From Streptomyces sp. CB03234 (GTDB taxonomy: Bacteria > Actinomycetota > Actinomycetes > Streptomycetales > Streptomycetaceae): a stretch of DNA of 64,000 bases. The position numbers were made by a program, and so were the translations under genes. How positions within the stretch are numbered: position 1 is the first letter of the stretch; the number at the start of each line of letters is the position of its first letter. This document shows, one piece after another, positions 53,293 to 62,362 of the stretch. The stretch spans positions 239,591 through 303,590 of the forward strand of contig NZ_LIYH01000002.1 in NCBI RefSeq assembly GCF_001905885.1, in the 5' to 3' direction. The notes under the pieces were generated by a model. The model was not told the origin of the DNA. It searched no databases and saw only the letters and a program-made list of their open reading frames with translations.

Positions 53293-54576
53293 TCAGGCGC
53301 CCCGGGCGGCCGCTTCCTCGATCAGGCCGGCCGCCCGCCGCAGCCCGTCCCGCTCCCGGATCACCGCGCCCGTCGCGGCCAGCCGCTCGCGCAGCGCCGT
53401 GTCGCCCAGGAGCCGCTCCAGGGCCCCGGTCAGCTCCTCGTCCGTGAACCGGTAGGTGTCCAGCCGGACACCGAAGCCCAGCTCCTGCACGCGCTGCGCG
53501 TTGTCGTACTGGTCCCAGAACAGCGGCAGTACGATCATCGGCTTGCCGAAGTGCAGCGCCTCCGTCGTCGTGTTGTTGCCGCCGTGCGTGATCACCAGGT
53601 CGACGAGCGGCAGGACGGACGTCTGCGGCAGGAACTCCGCGCCCCACATGTTCGGCGCCAGCTCGATCTCGTCGTGCAGCGGGCCCTTGGAGACGATGTA
53701 GCGGTGGGGCGTCCTCGCCAGGACCCCGATGACGCGGCGCATCAGCTCCACGTCCGCCGACCCCAGCGATCCGAGCGAGAAGTAGACCAGTGCCCCGCCG
53801 CGCTCGGCGAGGGACGGCGGCACGGCGAAGGCCTCGTCCGTCTCCCGTACGCACGAGTCCAGGCGATGCCAGTGGGGCGGCAGCACGCGCGCGTAGTCCG
53901 CCGCCTCGGGATACACGTACAGGTTGGTGCCGCCCTCGTGGATGAACTCCAGCTCCGGCAGCGGCGGCGCCCCCTGCTCGGCCACCCACCCGCTGAAGTC
54001 CTCCCACAGTGCCCGGTGCGTGCGGTCGTACTCGGTCCGGAAGGCCGCCCAGCCGGAGTCGTCGTCGGCCGGGTGGCCGGAGAAGGCGGGCGGGACGCCG
54101 GGGCTCTTGATCTCCAGCGGGTTGCAGGAGGTGATCCGCACGAACGGCACGCCGGCCGTCAGCAGGGCGGGGAACGCCACCACGTTGTCCTCGACGATCA
54201 CGTCCGGGCGCACCCGTTCGATGATCCGCTTCAGCTGCGGCTCGCAGTGGCGGGCGCCCGCGACCAGCTCCTCCCAGACCGGTTTGATCCAGGTGCCGAG
54301 CTGCTCGAAGGTCGGCTTGCGGAACTCCGGGGCGGTGTCCCGGACGAAGTCCTTCCAGAACTGTCCGGGATCCTGCGCGCCCTCTGCCGGGGGCGCCAGG
54401 TCGACCAGGTCCTCCTCGAAGCCGAGCGCGCTCAGCCTCCCGCGCCAGGACGCCTCGGCGGCGAACACCACCCGATGGCCCCGCCGGCGCAGTACGTCCC
54501 CGATACCGACGCAGTTGTTCGTCGGCCCGTAGGCGCTCTCCGGTACGAACAGGACGGTGAGCCGGCGGTCGGTCAT
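53293..54576 (-). CDS. Glycosyltransferase, macrolide/UGT-like GT1 family
   Basis: The 427-aa product starts at ATG 54576, preceded by a G-run that could bind the ribosome; ATG 54594 is the alternative. It has the GT-B fold: N-terminal TVLFVPESAYGPTNNCVGIGD, and a C-terminal donor site with VYFSLGSLGSADVEL, LPQTSVLPLVDLVITHGGNNTTTEALHFGKP and MIVLPLFWDQYDNAQRVQELG. Such enzymes move a sugar from a nucleotide donor to a lipid, macrolide or other small acceptor. No biosynthetic cluster adjoins it, so it may modify a lipid or detoxify an antibiotic. Confidence 0.9.
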   Translation of the reverse strand: MTDRRLTVLFVPESAYGPTNNCVGIGDVLRRRGHRVVFAAEASWRGRLSALGFEEDLVDLAPPAEGAQDPGQFWKDFVRDTAPEFRKPTFEQLGTWIKPVWEELVAGARHCEPQLKRIIERVRPDVIVEDNVVAFPALLTAGVPFVRITSCNPLEIKSPGVPPAFSGHPADDDSGWAAFRTEYDRTHRALWEDFSGWVAEQGAPPLPELEFIHEGGTNLYVYPEAADYARVLPPHWHRLDSCVRETDEAFAVPPSLAERGGALVYFSLGSLGSADVELMRRVIGVLARTPHRYIVSKGPLHDEIELAPNMWGAEFLPQTSVLPLVDLVITHGGNNTTTEALHFGKPMIVLPLFWDQYDNAQRVQELGFGVRLDTYRFTDEELTGALERLLGDTALRERLAATGAVIRERDGLRRAAGLIEEAAARGA

Positions 54577-54621
54577 GGTTCCCCCCCATGTCACGTTCGT
54601 GTCAGGTCATGTCAGGTCATG

Positions 54622-55776
54622 TCAGGCCGGGCGCACGCTGCTGTGGACGGGCAGGGAGTAGATGGACTCCTCGCGGACGTTCGCACCGGGCCTGGGGGCG
54701 TGGATCATCTTGCCCTCGCCCTTGTAGATGCCGACGTGGCTGATGTCGTCGTGGAAGAACACCAGGTCGCCGGGGCGCAGATCCTCCACGGCGACCCGCG
54801 TCCCGGCCTTCACCTGGTCCCAGGCCGTACGGGGCAGGTCGACGCCCGCCGCCCGCCACGCGGCCTGGGTGAGCCCGGAGCAGTCGTACGAGCTCGGGCC
54901 GGTCGCGCCCCAGACGTACGGCTTGCCCATCTGCGCCTCGGCGAAGGCCAGGACCTTGCCGGCCTTGGCGGTGCAGCCGCCGTCCACGGCCGGATGCCGC
55001 TCGTGCCGCCACGGCTGTGTGCGGTGCTCGCGGGCCCCCTCTGCCTCCGCCCGCGCCTCCGCCTCCGCCCGTGCCCCAGCCTCCGCCCGTGCCCCAGCCT
55101 CCGCCCGCGCCTTCACCTCGGCCCGGCGGCGGGCCTCCTCCTCTCGCTCGCGCTCCAGCACCGCGAGCCGCGCCCGCTCCTCGCCCGTCAGGCGCGACAG
55201 CAGCGCCCGCGCGTCGCTCAGTTTCCGCTGCACGGTCTGCTTGGTGGCACGGAGGGACGCCTGCGACGCGGTGAGCGACTCCAGCTCGCGCGTCGCCTCC
55301 GCCCGCCGCTTCGCGGCCTCCGCCTGCCGCGTCTCGTACTCGGTGAGCGTCTCGTGCTGCCGGTCGGTGAGCCGGTCCATCGGCTGTGCCTGGTCCACGA
55401 ACGACTGCGGGCTCTCCGGGAAGACCAGCGGCGCGGCAGGACCCGGCCCGCCCGAGCGGGACGGGGCGGCCGCGTAGCTGCCGAAGGCGCGGCGGGGCTC
55501 GTCCAGCGCTTCCGTACGCCGGGCGGCGTCGTCGAGCTTGTCGTACCGCTGCGTCGCCGTGCCCGCCTGCCGGTAGAGGTCGTCGACCTTTCTCTGGACC
55601 TCCTCGACCGTCGGCCCCCGGTCCGGGTCGCCCGGCGCGCCGGGAGCGGCGGTCGCGCTCTGTGACGACAGGAGCGTGACCGAGGCCAGGGCGGCGGCCG
55701 TCGTGACCCCGACGGCGGGGGAGTGTGCATGCAGGGTCTGCAAGGTGCGCGTGCGCGGCTTGCGATGCGACGCCAA
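54622..55776 (-). CDS. NlpC/P60 peptidoglycan endopeptidase with coiled-coil region
   Basis: The 384-aa product is secreted (SHRKPRTRTLQTLHAHSPAV signal region). A coiled coil with RAEAGARAEAGARAEAEA repeats precedes the NlpC/P60 domain, where the catalytic Cys lies in YDCSGLTQAAW, the His in SHVGIYKGEG and the third residue in HAPRPGA. I prefer TTG 55776, nine bases after AAGGAG and matching the paralogue's start, over ATG 55785, which touches the ribosome site. It cleaves stem peptides during growth or sporulation. A probable c-di-AMP riboswitch precedes it. Confidence 0.9.
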   Translation of the reverse strand: MASHRKPRTRTLQTLHAHSPAVGVTTAAALASVTLLSSQSATAAPGAPGDPDRGPTVEEVQRKVDDLYRQAGTATQRYDKLDDAARRTEALDEPRRAFGSYAAAPSRSGGPGPAAPLVFPESPQSFVDQAQPMDRLTDRQHETLTEYETRQAEAAKRRAEATRELESLTASQASLRATKQTVQRKLSDARALLSRLTGEERARLAVLEREREEEARRRAEVKARAEAGARAEAGARAEAEARAEAEGAREHRTQPWRHERHPAVDGGCTAKAGKVLAFAEAQMGKPYVWGATGPSSYDCSGLTQAAWRAAGVDLPRTAWDQVKAGTRVAVEDLRPGDLVFFHDDISHVGIYKGEGKMIHAPRPGANVREESIYSLPVHSSVRPA

Positions 55777-55798
55777 GGCCGGCATCTCCTTCCGTGGA

Positions 55799-55960
55799 CC
55801 GCCTACCGGGTCAGCTGTCAGGTTCGGGCGGAACGGAAGGTGCCCTTGGGGTCCCGGTTCCGAACTGCCATGAGCGCAGCACGAATTCGGCGTGGGTGAT
55901 CCGATTGGCGTGGTTCGCCGAGGGGAAAACGGACCGCTTGGGCGAGCACGCTAGCCAACC
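55799..55960 (-). ncRNA. Probable ydaO/yuaA (c-di-AMP) riboswitch upstream of the NlpC/P60 gene
   Basis: On the minus strand the 3' part reads CCGAACCTGACAGCTGACCC then GGTAGGCGG, closely following the ydaO consensus end (CCGAAxCxGxCAGCTxACC, CGTxxGCG). Upstream lie CGCCGAATTCG and a GGGACCCCAAGGG block in the expected order. The motif ends about 20 bases before the start codon. In actinobacteria this riboswitch, which senses c-di-AMP, controls cell-wall hydrolases, so the context fits. The 5' boundary is approximate; the remaining bases up to pcrA (56124) hold promoter sequence only. Confidence 0.72.
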
Positions 55961-56123
55961 TGTGGTGGTGCTGTGAAGGATGATGTTCGATATGCCCGAT
56001 ACGTTTTCGTGACCTTGGCGTGATGTCGTCGAATCGATACGGAGGGTGACGAATCGGGTCTGTTGTCGGCGCATCGGCCGTTCGTCCACGGCTGTCAGTG
56101 GGGCGGCCTAGACTCGATAGGCG

Positions 56124-58604
56124 ATGAGCAGCCTCTTTGACGACAGTTTCCTGGCGGACCTCCGGAACCACACCTCCGAGGAGCACCCGCCGCCGCCCGA
56201 GGACTCCGAGGGCCCCGGGGACGCCCCGGCCGCGGAGGAGATCCCGCACGACCTCTTCGGGGACCGCTTCGACGTGCCCCCGGCCAGGGGCGCCCGGGAC
56301 GCGTACTACCGCGACGGCGCCCCGCGCCCCGTCGTCGACCCCGCCGCGCTGCTGGAGGGGCTGAACGAGCAGCAGCGCGCCGCCGTCGTGCACACCGGCT
56401 CGCCGCTGCTCATCGTCGCCGGCGCCGGCTCCGGCAAGACCCGGGTGCTGACCCACCGCATCGCCCACCTGCTGGGCACCCGCCATGTCCACCCGGGCCA
56501 GATACTGGCGATCACCTTCACCAACAAGGCCGCCGGCGAGATGAAGGAGCGCGTCGAGCAGCTCGTCGGCCCACGCGCCAACGCCATGTGGGTCATGACC
56601 TTCCACAGCGCGTGCGTCCGCATCCTGCGCCGCGAGTCGAAGAAGCTCGGCTTCACATCGTCCTTCTCGATCTACGACGCCGCCGACTCCAAGCGGCTGA
56701 TGGCGCTGGTCTGCCGCGACCTGGACCTCGACCCCAAGAAGTTCCCGCCGAAGTCGTTCAGCGCCAAGATCTCCAACCTGAAGAACGAGCTGATCGACGA
56801 GGAGGCCTTCGCCGACCAGGCCGCCGACGGTTTCGAGAAGACGCTCGCCGAGGCGTACCGGATGTACCAGGCGCGGCTGCGCGAGGCCAACGCCCTGGAC
56901 TTCGACGACATCATCATGACGACGGTCCACCTGCTCCAGGCCTTCCCCGACGTCGCCGAGCACTACCGCCGCCGCTTCCGCCACGTCCTCGTCGACGAGT
57001 ACCAGGACACCAACCACGCCCAGTACACCCTCGTACGCGAACTGGTGGGGACCGGGTACGAGGACCTGGACCCGGCCGAGCTGTGCGTCGTCGGCGACGC
57101 CGACCAGTCGATCTACGCCTTCCGCGGCGCGACCATCCGCAACATCCTCCAGTTCGAGGAGGACTACCCGGACGCGACGACGATCCTGCTGGAGCAGAAC
57201 TACCGCTCCACACAGACCATCCTGTCCGCCGCCAACGCGGTCATCGAGCGCAACGAGAGCCGCCGCCCCAAGAACCTGTGGACCAACGCGGGTGAGGGCG
57301 CCCGCATCATCGGGTACGTCGCGGACACCGAGCACGACGAGGCGCAGTTCGTCGCCGACGAGATCGACCGGCTGACGGACGCGGGCGAGGCGAAGGCCGG
57401 CGACGTCGCCGTCTTCTACCGGACGAACGCCCAGTCCCGTGTCTTCGAGGAGATCTTCATCCGCGTCGGCCTGCCGTACAAGGTCGTCGGCGGCGTCCGC
57501 TTCTACGAGCGCAAGGAGGTCCGGGACGTCCTCGCGTACCTGCGCGTCCTGGCCAACCCCGAGGACAACGTCCCGCTGCGCCGCATCCTCAACGTCCCCA
57601 AGCGCGGCATCGGCGAGCGCGCCGAGGCGATGATCGACGCGCTGGCGCTGCGCGAGAAGATCACCTTCCCGCAGGCGCTGCGCCGCGTCGACGAGGCGTA
57701 CGGCATGGCGGCCCGGTCGGCGAACGCCGTGAAGCGGTTCAACACGCTCATGGAGGAGCTGCGCACGATCGTGGACTCGGGCGCCGGCCCGGCGGTGGTC
57801 CTGGAGGCCGTGCTGGAGCGGACGGGATACCTCGCCGAGCTCCAGGCCTCCACCGACCCGCAGGACGAGACCCGGATCGAGAACCTCCAGGAGCTCGCCG
57901 CCGTCGCCCTCGAATTCGAGCAGGAGCGCGGCGAGGGCGAAGGCACGGGCACCCTGGCCGAGTTCCTGGAGCAGGTCGCTCTCGTCGCCGACTCCGACCA
58001 GATCCCCGACGAGGACGAGGAAGGCTCGGGTGTCATCACACTGATGACGCTGCACACCGCCAAGGGTCTGGAGTTCCCGGTGGTGTTCCTGACCGGTATG
58101 GAGGACGGCGTCTTCCCGCACATGCGCGCCCTCGGCCAGACCAAGGAGCTGGAGGAGGAGCGGCGCCTGGCGTACGTCGGCATCACCCGCGCCCGCGAGC
58201 GGCTCTACCTCACGCGCTCGACGATGCGCAGCGCCTGGGGCCAGCCCTCGTACAACCCGCCGTCGCGGTTCCTGGAGGAGATCCCGGGACAGCACCTGGA
58301 GTGGAAGCGTACGGGCGCGATGGCCAAGCCCGCCGGTCCGACGTCCGGGATCGCGTCGTCGCTGTCCTCGTCACTCTCGGCGCGGTCGCGCGGCGGCGGC
58401 CCGTCCGGCTTCGCCACCCGGCGTACGACGGACAAGCCGGTGATCTCGCTGGCGGTCGGGGACCGGGTGACGCACGACCAGTTCGGGCTCGGGACCGTGA
58501 TGGCGGTGACGGGAGTGGGCGCGGACGCGCAGGCGACGATCGACTTCGGTGACGAGAAGCCGAAGCGGCTGCTGCTGCGGTACGCGCCGGTCGAGAAGCT
58601 GTAG
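56124..58604 (+). CDS. pcrA: ATP-dependent DNA helicase PcrA/UvrD
   Basis: The 826-aa product is a superfamily 1A 3'-5' helicase: Q motif LNEQQRAAVVH, Walker A GAGSGKTRVLTHR, motif Ia AITFTNKAAGEMKER, Walker B VDEYQDTNHAQY, motif III GDADQSIYAFRGA, motif IV EQNYRST, motif V VITLMTLHTAKGLEFPVVFL, motif VI YVGITRARERLYL. An N-terminal acidic extension of about 75 residues and a C-terminal Tudor-like segment (VGDRVTHDQFGLGTVMAVTG) flank the core. It unwinds DNA in nucleotide excision repair and removes obstacles from replication forks. Confidence 0.96.
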   Translation: MSSLFDDSFLADLRNHTSEEHPPPPEDSEGPGDAPAAEEIPHDLFGDRFDVPPARGARDAYYRDGAPRPVVDPAALLEGLNEQQRAAVVHTGSPLLIVAGAGSGKTRVLTHRIAHLLGTRHVHPGQILAITFTNKAAGEMKERVEQLVGPRANAMWVMTFHSACVRILRRESKKLGFTSSFSIYDAADSKRLMALVCRDLDLDPKKFPPKSFSAKISNLKNELIDEEAFADQAADGFEKTLAEAYRMYQARLREANALDFDDIIMTTVHLLQAFPDVAEHYRRRFRHVLVDEYQDTNHAQYTLVRELVGTGYEDLDPAELCVVGDADQSIYAFRGATIRNILQFEEDYPDATTILLEQNYRSTQTILSAANAVIERNESRRPKNLWTNAGEGARIIGYVADTEHDEAQFVADEIDRLTDAGEAKAGDVAVFYRTNAQSRVFEEIFIRVGLPYKVVGGVRFYERKEVRDVLAYLRVLANPEDNVPLRRILNVPKRGIGERAEAMIDALALREKITFPQALRRVDEAYGMAARSANAVKRFNTLMEELRTIVDSGAGPAVVLEAVLERTGYLAELQASTDPQDETRIENLQELAAVALEFEQERGEGEGTGTLAEFLEQVALVADSDQIPDEDEEGSGVITLMTLHTAKGLEFPVVFLTGMEDGVFPHMRALGQTKELEEERRLAYVGITRARERLYLTRSTMRSAWGQPSYNPPSRFLEEIPGQHLEWKRTGAMAKPAGPTSGIASSLSSSLSARSRGGGPSGFATRRTTDKPVISLAVGDRVTHDQFGLGTVMAVTGVGADAQATIDFGDEKPKRLLLRYAPVEKL

Positions 58605-58610
58605 CGGTTC

Positions 58611-60092
58611 TCAGCTGGTCGGGTCGAGGCCGTGGCTGCGCAGCCACGGCAGCGGGTCGATCGCGGCGCCGCCGCCGGGCCGTACCTCGAAGTGGAGGTG
58701 GGGCCCGGTGGAGTTGCCGGAGTTGCCCGAGTACGCGATGACGTCGCCCGCCTTGACCTCGCCGGACCGGATCTTGGTGCTGCTGAGGTGGCAGTACCAG
58801 GTCTCGGTGCCGTCCTTGGCGGTCACGATCGCCATGTTCCCGTACGCGCTGTTCCACTGGGTGCGGACGGTGCCGTCGGTCGCGGCCATCACGGGCGTCC
58901 CGTACTGGACCGGGAAGTCGATACCGGTGTGCAGGGACATCCAGTTGACGCCCGCCTGCCCGTAGCGCGCGCTGAGCTGGTGCAGTTCGACGGGGAGGGC
59001 GAACTTGGGGCGCATCGCCTCCCGGCGGGCCGCCTCCTCCTCGCGCTTCTTGCGCTCCGCCTCCTGGCGCGCCTTGAGGTCGATGCGCTCCTGGGTGCGG
59101 CTGGCGCGGTCGCCGAAGTCGCGGGCGTCGGCGCTGAGTGCGGCCAGCTGGGTGTCGAGCTCGCTGTTGGCGACGACCGGCTGGACCGCGGCCGGGTCCG
59201 CGGCGGTCACCGCCTTCTCGTCGCTCTTGGTCTCGCCGGTGGCGCTGCCCGTGAGGCCGCTGACCGATGCGGCGGCGATACCGGCGACGCCCATCACGCA
59301 GGCGGAGGGCACGGCGACGGTGAGGAGCGCGGAACGTTTGGCGGGGGTGCGGCGACGGCCGCGGCTGCCTCGGGCGGGGCGGGGAACGACGGGGGCGAGC
59401 GCGGTCTGGGTGGGGCTTTCATGCACGGCCGCGGCGGCGGCCGCGGCGGCGGGGTCGGGCTCGGGCTGCGACTCGGGCTCGTACTCGTAGGCGGGCTCGG
59501 GCTCGGGCTCGTATTCGTGGGCGGGCTCGTACGCGAGCTCCGGTTCGGCCGCGGCCTCGTGCTCGGGCTCGTGCTCGGGTTCCGTGTGGGGTTCCGGCGT
59601 GGGCAGCTGGTCGGCGGCCGCATAGTCGTACTGCTCGGGGACGGTGAACGTCTCGGCCGGCGCGGCGGCGTAGTTCCAGGCGGTGGCGTCGTAGGCCCCG
59701 TTGTCGTAGGAGGCGGTGGCCGCGGCGGCCACGTTCCATTGGCCGGTGGTGTCGTACGCGCTCGCCTCGCTCCAGGCGCCTGCGTCCCACTGCCCGGTGT
59801 GCTCGGAGTATTCGACGTACCCGGTGGTGTCCGTGGTGGCCCACTGCTGGGGGGCGGTGGCGGCGGCCCACTGGCTGCTGTCGTACTGGCCGCTCTGTCC
59901 GCCGGGGTCGGCGTAGTAGCCGCCGCTGCTACCGCTGCTGCTTTCGTAGGCGTTCTCGTACGTGCCGGGAAGGGCGCCGAAGAGGGGATCCGTCTCGAAG
60001 CTGCCGGTGGTCTCGAAACTGCCGGTCTCGAAGCTGCCCGTGGAATACGCGTCGTTTCCGACGTACCCGGCGTGGGGGTGCTGGTCGTTCAC
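58611..60092 (-). CDS. M23 peptidase (LytM type) with long disordered cytoplasmic N-terminus
   Basis: The product of about 493 aa begins at GTG 60092 (a TTG lies one codon upstream). Roughly the first 235 residues are Tyr/Trp/Ser/Glu/Pro-rich, with repeats such as TGSFE and EYEPEPEP. A basic stop-transfer flank (GSRGRRRTPAKR) and one membrane helix follow, then a coiled coil and the M23 domain with HTGIDFPVQYGTPVMA and HLHFEVRPGG. The active site should be outside the membrane, on peptidoglycan cross-links. It converges with pcrA at six bases; M. tuberculosis also has an M23-type gene beside uvrD1. Confidence 0.9.
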   Translation of the reverse strand: MNDQHPHAGYVGNDAYSTGSFETGSFETTGSFETDPLFGALPGTYENAYESSSGSSGGYYADPGGQSGQYDSSQWAAATAPQQWATTDTTGYVEYSEHTGQWDAGAWSEASAYDTTGQWNVAAAATASYDNGAYDATAWNYAAAPAETFTVPEQYDYAAADQLPTPEPHTEPEHEPEHEAAAEPELAYEPAHEYEPEPEPAYEYEPESQPEPDPAAAAAAAAVHESPTQTALAPVVPRPARGSRGRRRTPAKRSALLTVAVPSACVMGVAGIAAASVSGLTGSATGETKSDEKAVTAADPAAVQPVVANSELDTQLAALSADARDFGDRASRTQERIDLKARQEAERKKREEEAARREAMRPKFALPVELHQLSARYGQAGVNWMSLHTGIDFPVQYGTPVMAATDGTVRTQWNSAYGNMAIVTAKDGTETWYCHLSSTKIRSGEVKAGDVIAYSGNSGNSTGPHLHFEVRPGGGAAIDPLPWLRSHGLDPTS

Positions 60093-60321
60093 CAACTTCT
60101 CTCTCGCCTCGGCAGCAGGACCAGGTCTGGGATCGGCCCCGGCGAAGGGGCGACCCAGAGGGGAAAGCAGTGGGCGCGACTGTACCCGGCGGTACGCGCA
60201 AGCGACAATCTTCCGTGGGTTTTAGGCCCGGGGGAAACGGGCATTCGGCCGCCTTTCGGCGGAGTGTGGGCAGAGCTTTGGCCTTACGTTCGAGGAATGT
60301 TCGAAGTCTGGTCGTGTGGTG

Positions 60322-61134
60322 TCAGGCCACCGACATGGAATCGGAGGTTCCGGCGGTCGCTCCGTCGCACTCCAGGACCTCACGGATGCCGGCCGCGACC
60401 GCGGGGTGAACGGGCAGCGCGAGGTGGCCGATCCCGCTGACGCGGACATTCCGCGCGATCAGGTCCGGATGGTCGATGCGCGCCGTCTCGACGGGCACCA
60501 TCCACTGGTCCAGATCGCTCCAGAAGCTGACGAAGCGCGTACGGCAGTGCGGGGCCGGCTCGCTCAACTCCCGTACGACGGATGAGCCGGGACGCATCTG
60601 GCGCACCAGCGGGTGCGCGCCCGCGAGCGGCGCGGCGGTCGTGCCGGAGTGCGGCGTACCGAGCGTGACGAGGGTGCGTACGCGCCGGTCACCGCCGAGC
60701 CGCTGCACGTAGTAGCGGGCGATCAGCCCACCCAGGCTGTGCCCGACGATGTCGACCTCGCCGTGCCCGGTGCGGTCGCAGATCTCCTCGACATGGCGGC
60801 CGAGCAACTCGGCGGCCGCCCGGATGTCGCACGTCAACAGCGAGTAGTTGAGCGACTCCACATGGCGCCGGCCGTGCCGGGCGAGGGAGCGGCGCAGCAG
60901 GACGAAGACGGAGCGGTTGTCGATGAAGCCGTGCAGCAGCACGGTGGGCGGGTGGGCGCCGCGGCCGCCGGTGGGTGTGGTGGTGGGCGGCCGGCGTTCC
61001 GGTGCGATGCCGGTGGGGTAGAGGAGGAGGTGACCGGCGAGGATCGCCACCTCCAGGGCGGTGGCCTTGATCAGCGCGGCGGACAGCCGTAACGGAAAGA
61101 AGGGCAGCACCTTCCAGGGCAACAGGACCTTCAC
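60322..61134 (-). CDS. Lipase/esterase of the alpha/beta-hydrolase fold, with a TTA codon
   Basis: The 270-aa product starts at GTG 61134, six bases after GGAGG. The N-terminus is hydrophobic (VLPFFPLRLSAALIKATALE) and may anchor it. The oxyanion HG is in VLLHGFIDNRS, the nucleophile in DIVGHSLGGLIARYYV, the acid near FWSDLDQWMVP and the His in VSGIGHLALP. Codon 15 is TTA (61092-61090), which needs the bldA leucyl-tRNA; I noticed no other TTA codon in the window's genes. Expression may therefore be restricted to late growth. Confidence 0.87.
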   Translation of the reverse strand: MKVLLPWKVLPFFPLRLSAALIKATALEVAILAGHLLLYPTGIAPERRPPTTTPTGGRGAHPPTVLLHGFIDNRSVFVLLRRSLARHGRRHVESLNYSLLTCDIRAAAELLGRHVEEICDRTGHGEVDIVGHSLGGLIARYYVQRLGGDRRVRTLVTLGTPHSGTTAAPLAGAHPLVRQMRPGSSVVRELSEPAPHCRTRFVSFWSDLDQWMVPVETARIDHPDLIARNVRVSGIGHLALPVHPAVAAGIREVLECDGATAGTSDSMSVA

Positions 61135-61432
61135 GGCCGACCTCCGAACTGGGGTGCCGGCTCGGAGGGGTAGTGGCGATGGGGCCGTACCGCCGCGCCG
61201 CGCGGCTGGCGGCACGGTGATACGACGACCTCGTTGCGGCTCCCGTAGCGATCGTCCCGGCTTCTCCTGTGGCCGATGGGCCGCCCGGTGCGGGTACGAC
61301 GCGTAGCGAACATGTCCCACGTGTGATTTCCCCCTCGCTATCCACCGCGAAACGGCCGGTTGCGGGATGCTGTAGATAACGTTCGTTCACCTCCCCGGCA
61401 TATAGGTACGGGGGACGCATGTGGAGGCAGTG

Positions 61433-61846
61433 ATGGGTGTGACCGGTCCGATCCGCGTGGTGGTGGCCAAGCCGGGTCTCGACGGCCACGATCGCGGCGC
61501 GAAGGTGATCGCGCGGGCGCTGCGTGACGCCGGTATGGAGGTCATTTACACCGGCCTGCACCAGACGCCGGAACAGATCGTCGACACGGCGATCCAGGAG
61601 GACGCGGACGCGATCGGTCTGTCGATCCTGTCGGGCGCCCACAACACGTTGTTCGCGAAGGTGCTCGAGCTGTTGAAGGAGCGCGACGCGGAGGACATCA
61701 AGGTGTTCGGTGGCGGGATCATCCCGGACGCGGACATCGCGCCGCTGAAGGAGAAGGGCGTGGCGGAGATCTTCACGCCCGGCGCGACGACGGCGTCGAT
61801 CGTGGACTGGGTCAACGCCAACGTTCGCGTCTCCGCCGAGGCGTAA
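61433..61846 (+). CDS. Cobalamin-binding small subunit of an acyl-CoA mutase (McmB/IcmB-like)
   Basis: The 137-aa product starts at ATG 61433, five bases after GGAGG; GTG 61421 is the alternative. It is a stand-alone B12-binding domain: [20 protein letters not shown] holds the DxHxxG motif whose His ligates cobalt, then [11 protein letters not shown] and [12 protein letters not shown]. It would pair with a large mutase subunit encoded elsewhere, such as that of isobutyryl-CoA mutase, to interconvert branched and straight acyl-CoAs. No partner gene lies in the window. Confidence 0.9.
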   Translation: MGVTGPIRVVVAKPGLDGHDRGAKVIARALRDAGMEVIYTGLHQTPEQIVDTAIQEDADAIGLSILSGAHNTLFAKVLELLKERDAEDIKVFGGGIIPDADIAPLKEKGVAEIFTPGATTASIVDWVNANVRVSAEA

Positions 61847-62362
61847 CCCGCCGCCTCTCCGGCCGGGCGCCACCGCTGCAGCCCTCGGGCTCGGTGCCCG
61901 TGCCGGGTGCGGCGTCCCCCGGCGGGGCGCCTCCCTGGGCGTGGCGTGCCGGGTCCCCGGTGGGGTGTCCGTGCCGGCCGGGTGCCGTGCCCGGGTGCCC
62001 GTGCCGGTCGGTGCCGTGCCGGGGGCTCCCCGTGCCGGTCGGTGCCCCTTCGGTTGGGTGGCCTGATGGCCGGGTGCCCGGGCGGGTGCGGCTCTGTTCG
62101 GGGCGCGCGGTTCGGGGGTTGCCCGTGCGCGTACGTGTGTCGTTGGCTCCGCTCCGTGGGGCGTGTCCTGGGCTCTCCTTCGCAAGCTCAGTCGTTTTAC
62201 GCCCAGAACACGCCCCACTGCGCGTCCCCCTTCGGGGGCGAGCCGAAGCGCCGGGCACCTGCGCGGCGCGAAGCTGCCGCGGCCCGGGGGTGTGGGGGCG
62301 TCAGCCACCACGGGGAGCCCGGGGCTTGCCCCCGGTTTCGGGGTGGGGGAACCCCCTACGGC
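61847..62362. other. 516-base gene-poor region with short direct repeats
   Basis: No credible gene on either strand. G/C-rich short repeats include CCCGTGCCGGTCGGTGCC at 61998-62015 and 62029-62046 (31-base period), with further GTGCCG and GGGTGCCCG variants from about 61890 to 62100. A CCCCCTTCGGGGG hairpin lies near 62228. The 3' part borders the DUF5691-like gene, so terminators of both flanking genes probably fall here. Confidence 0.6.

Noticed and set aside
58630..58649. Perfect 20-bp palindrome CCGTGGCTGCGCAGCCACGG as a pcrA terminator
   Set aside because: It lies inside the M23 coding sequence (PWLRSHG codons) and may simply follow from those codons. A terminator role is possible but not separable from coding constraint.
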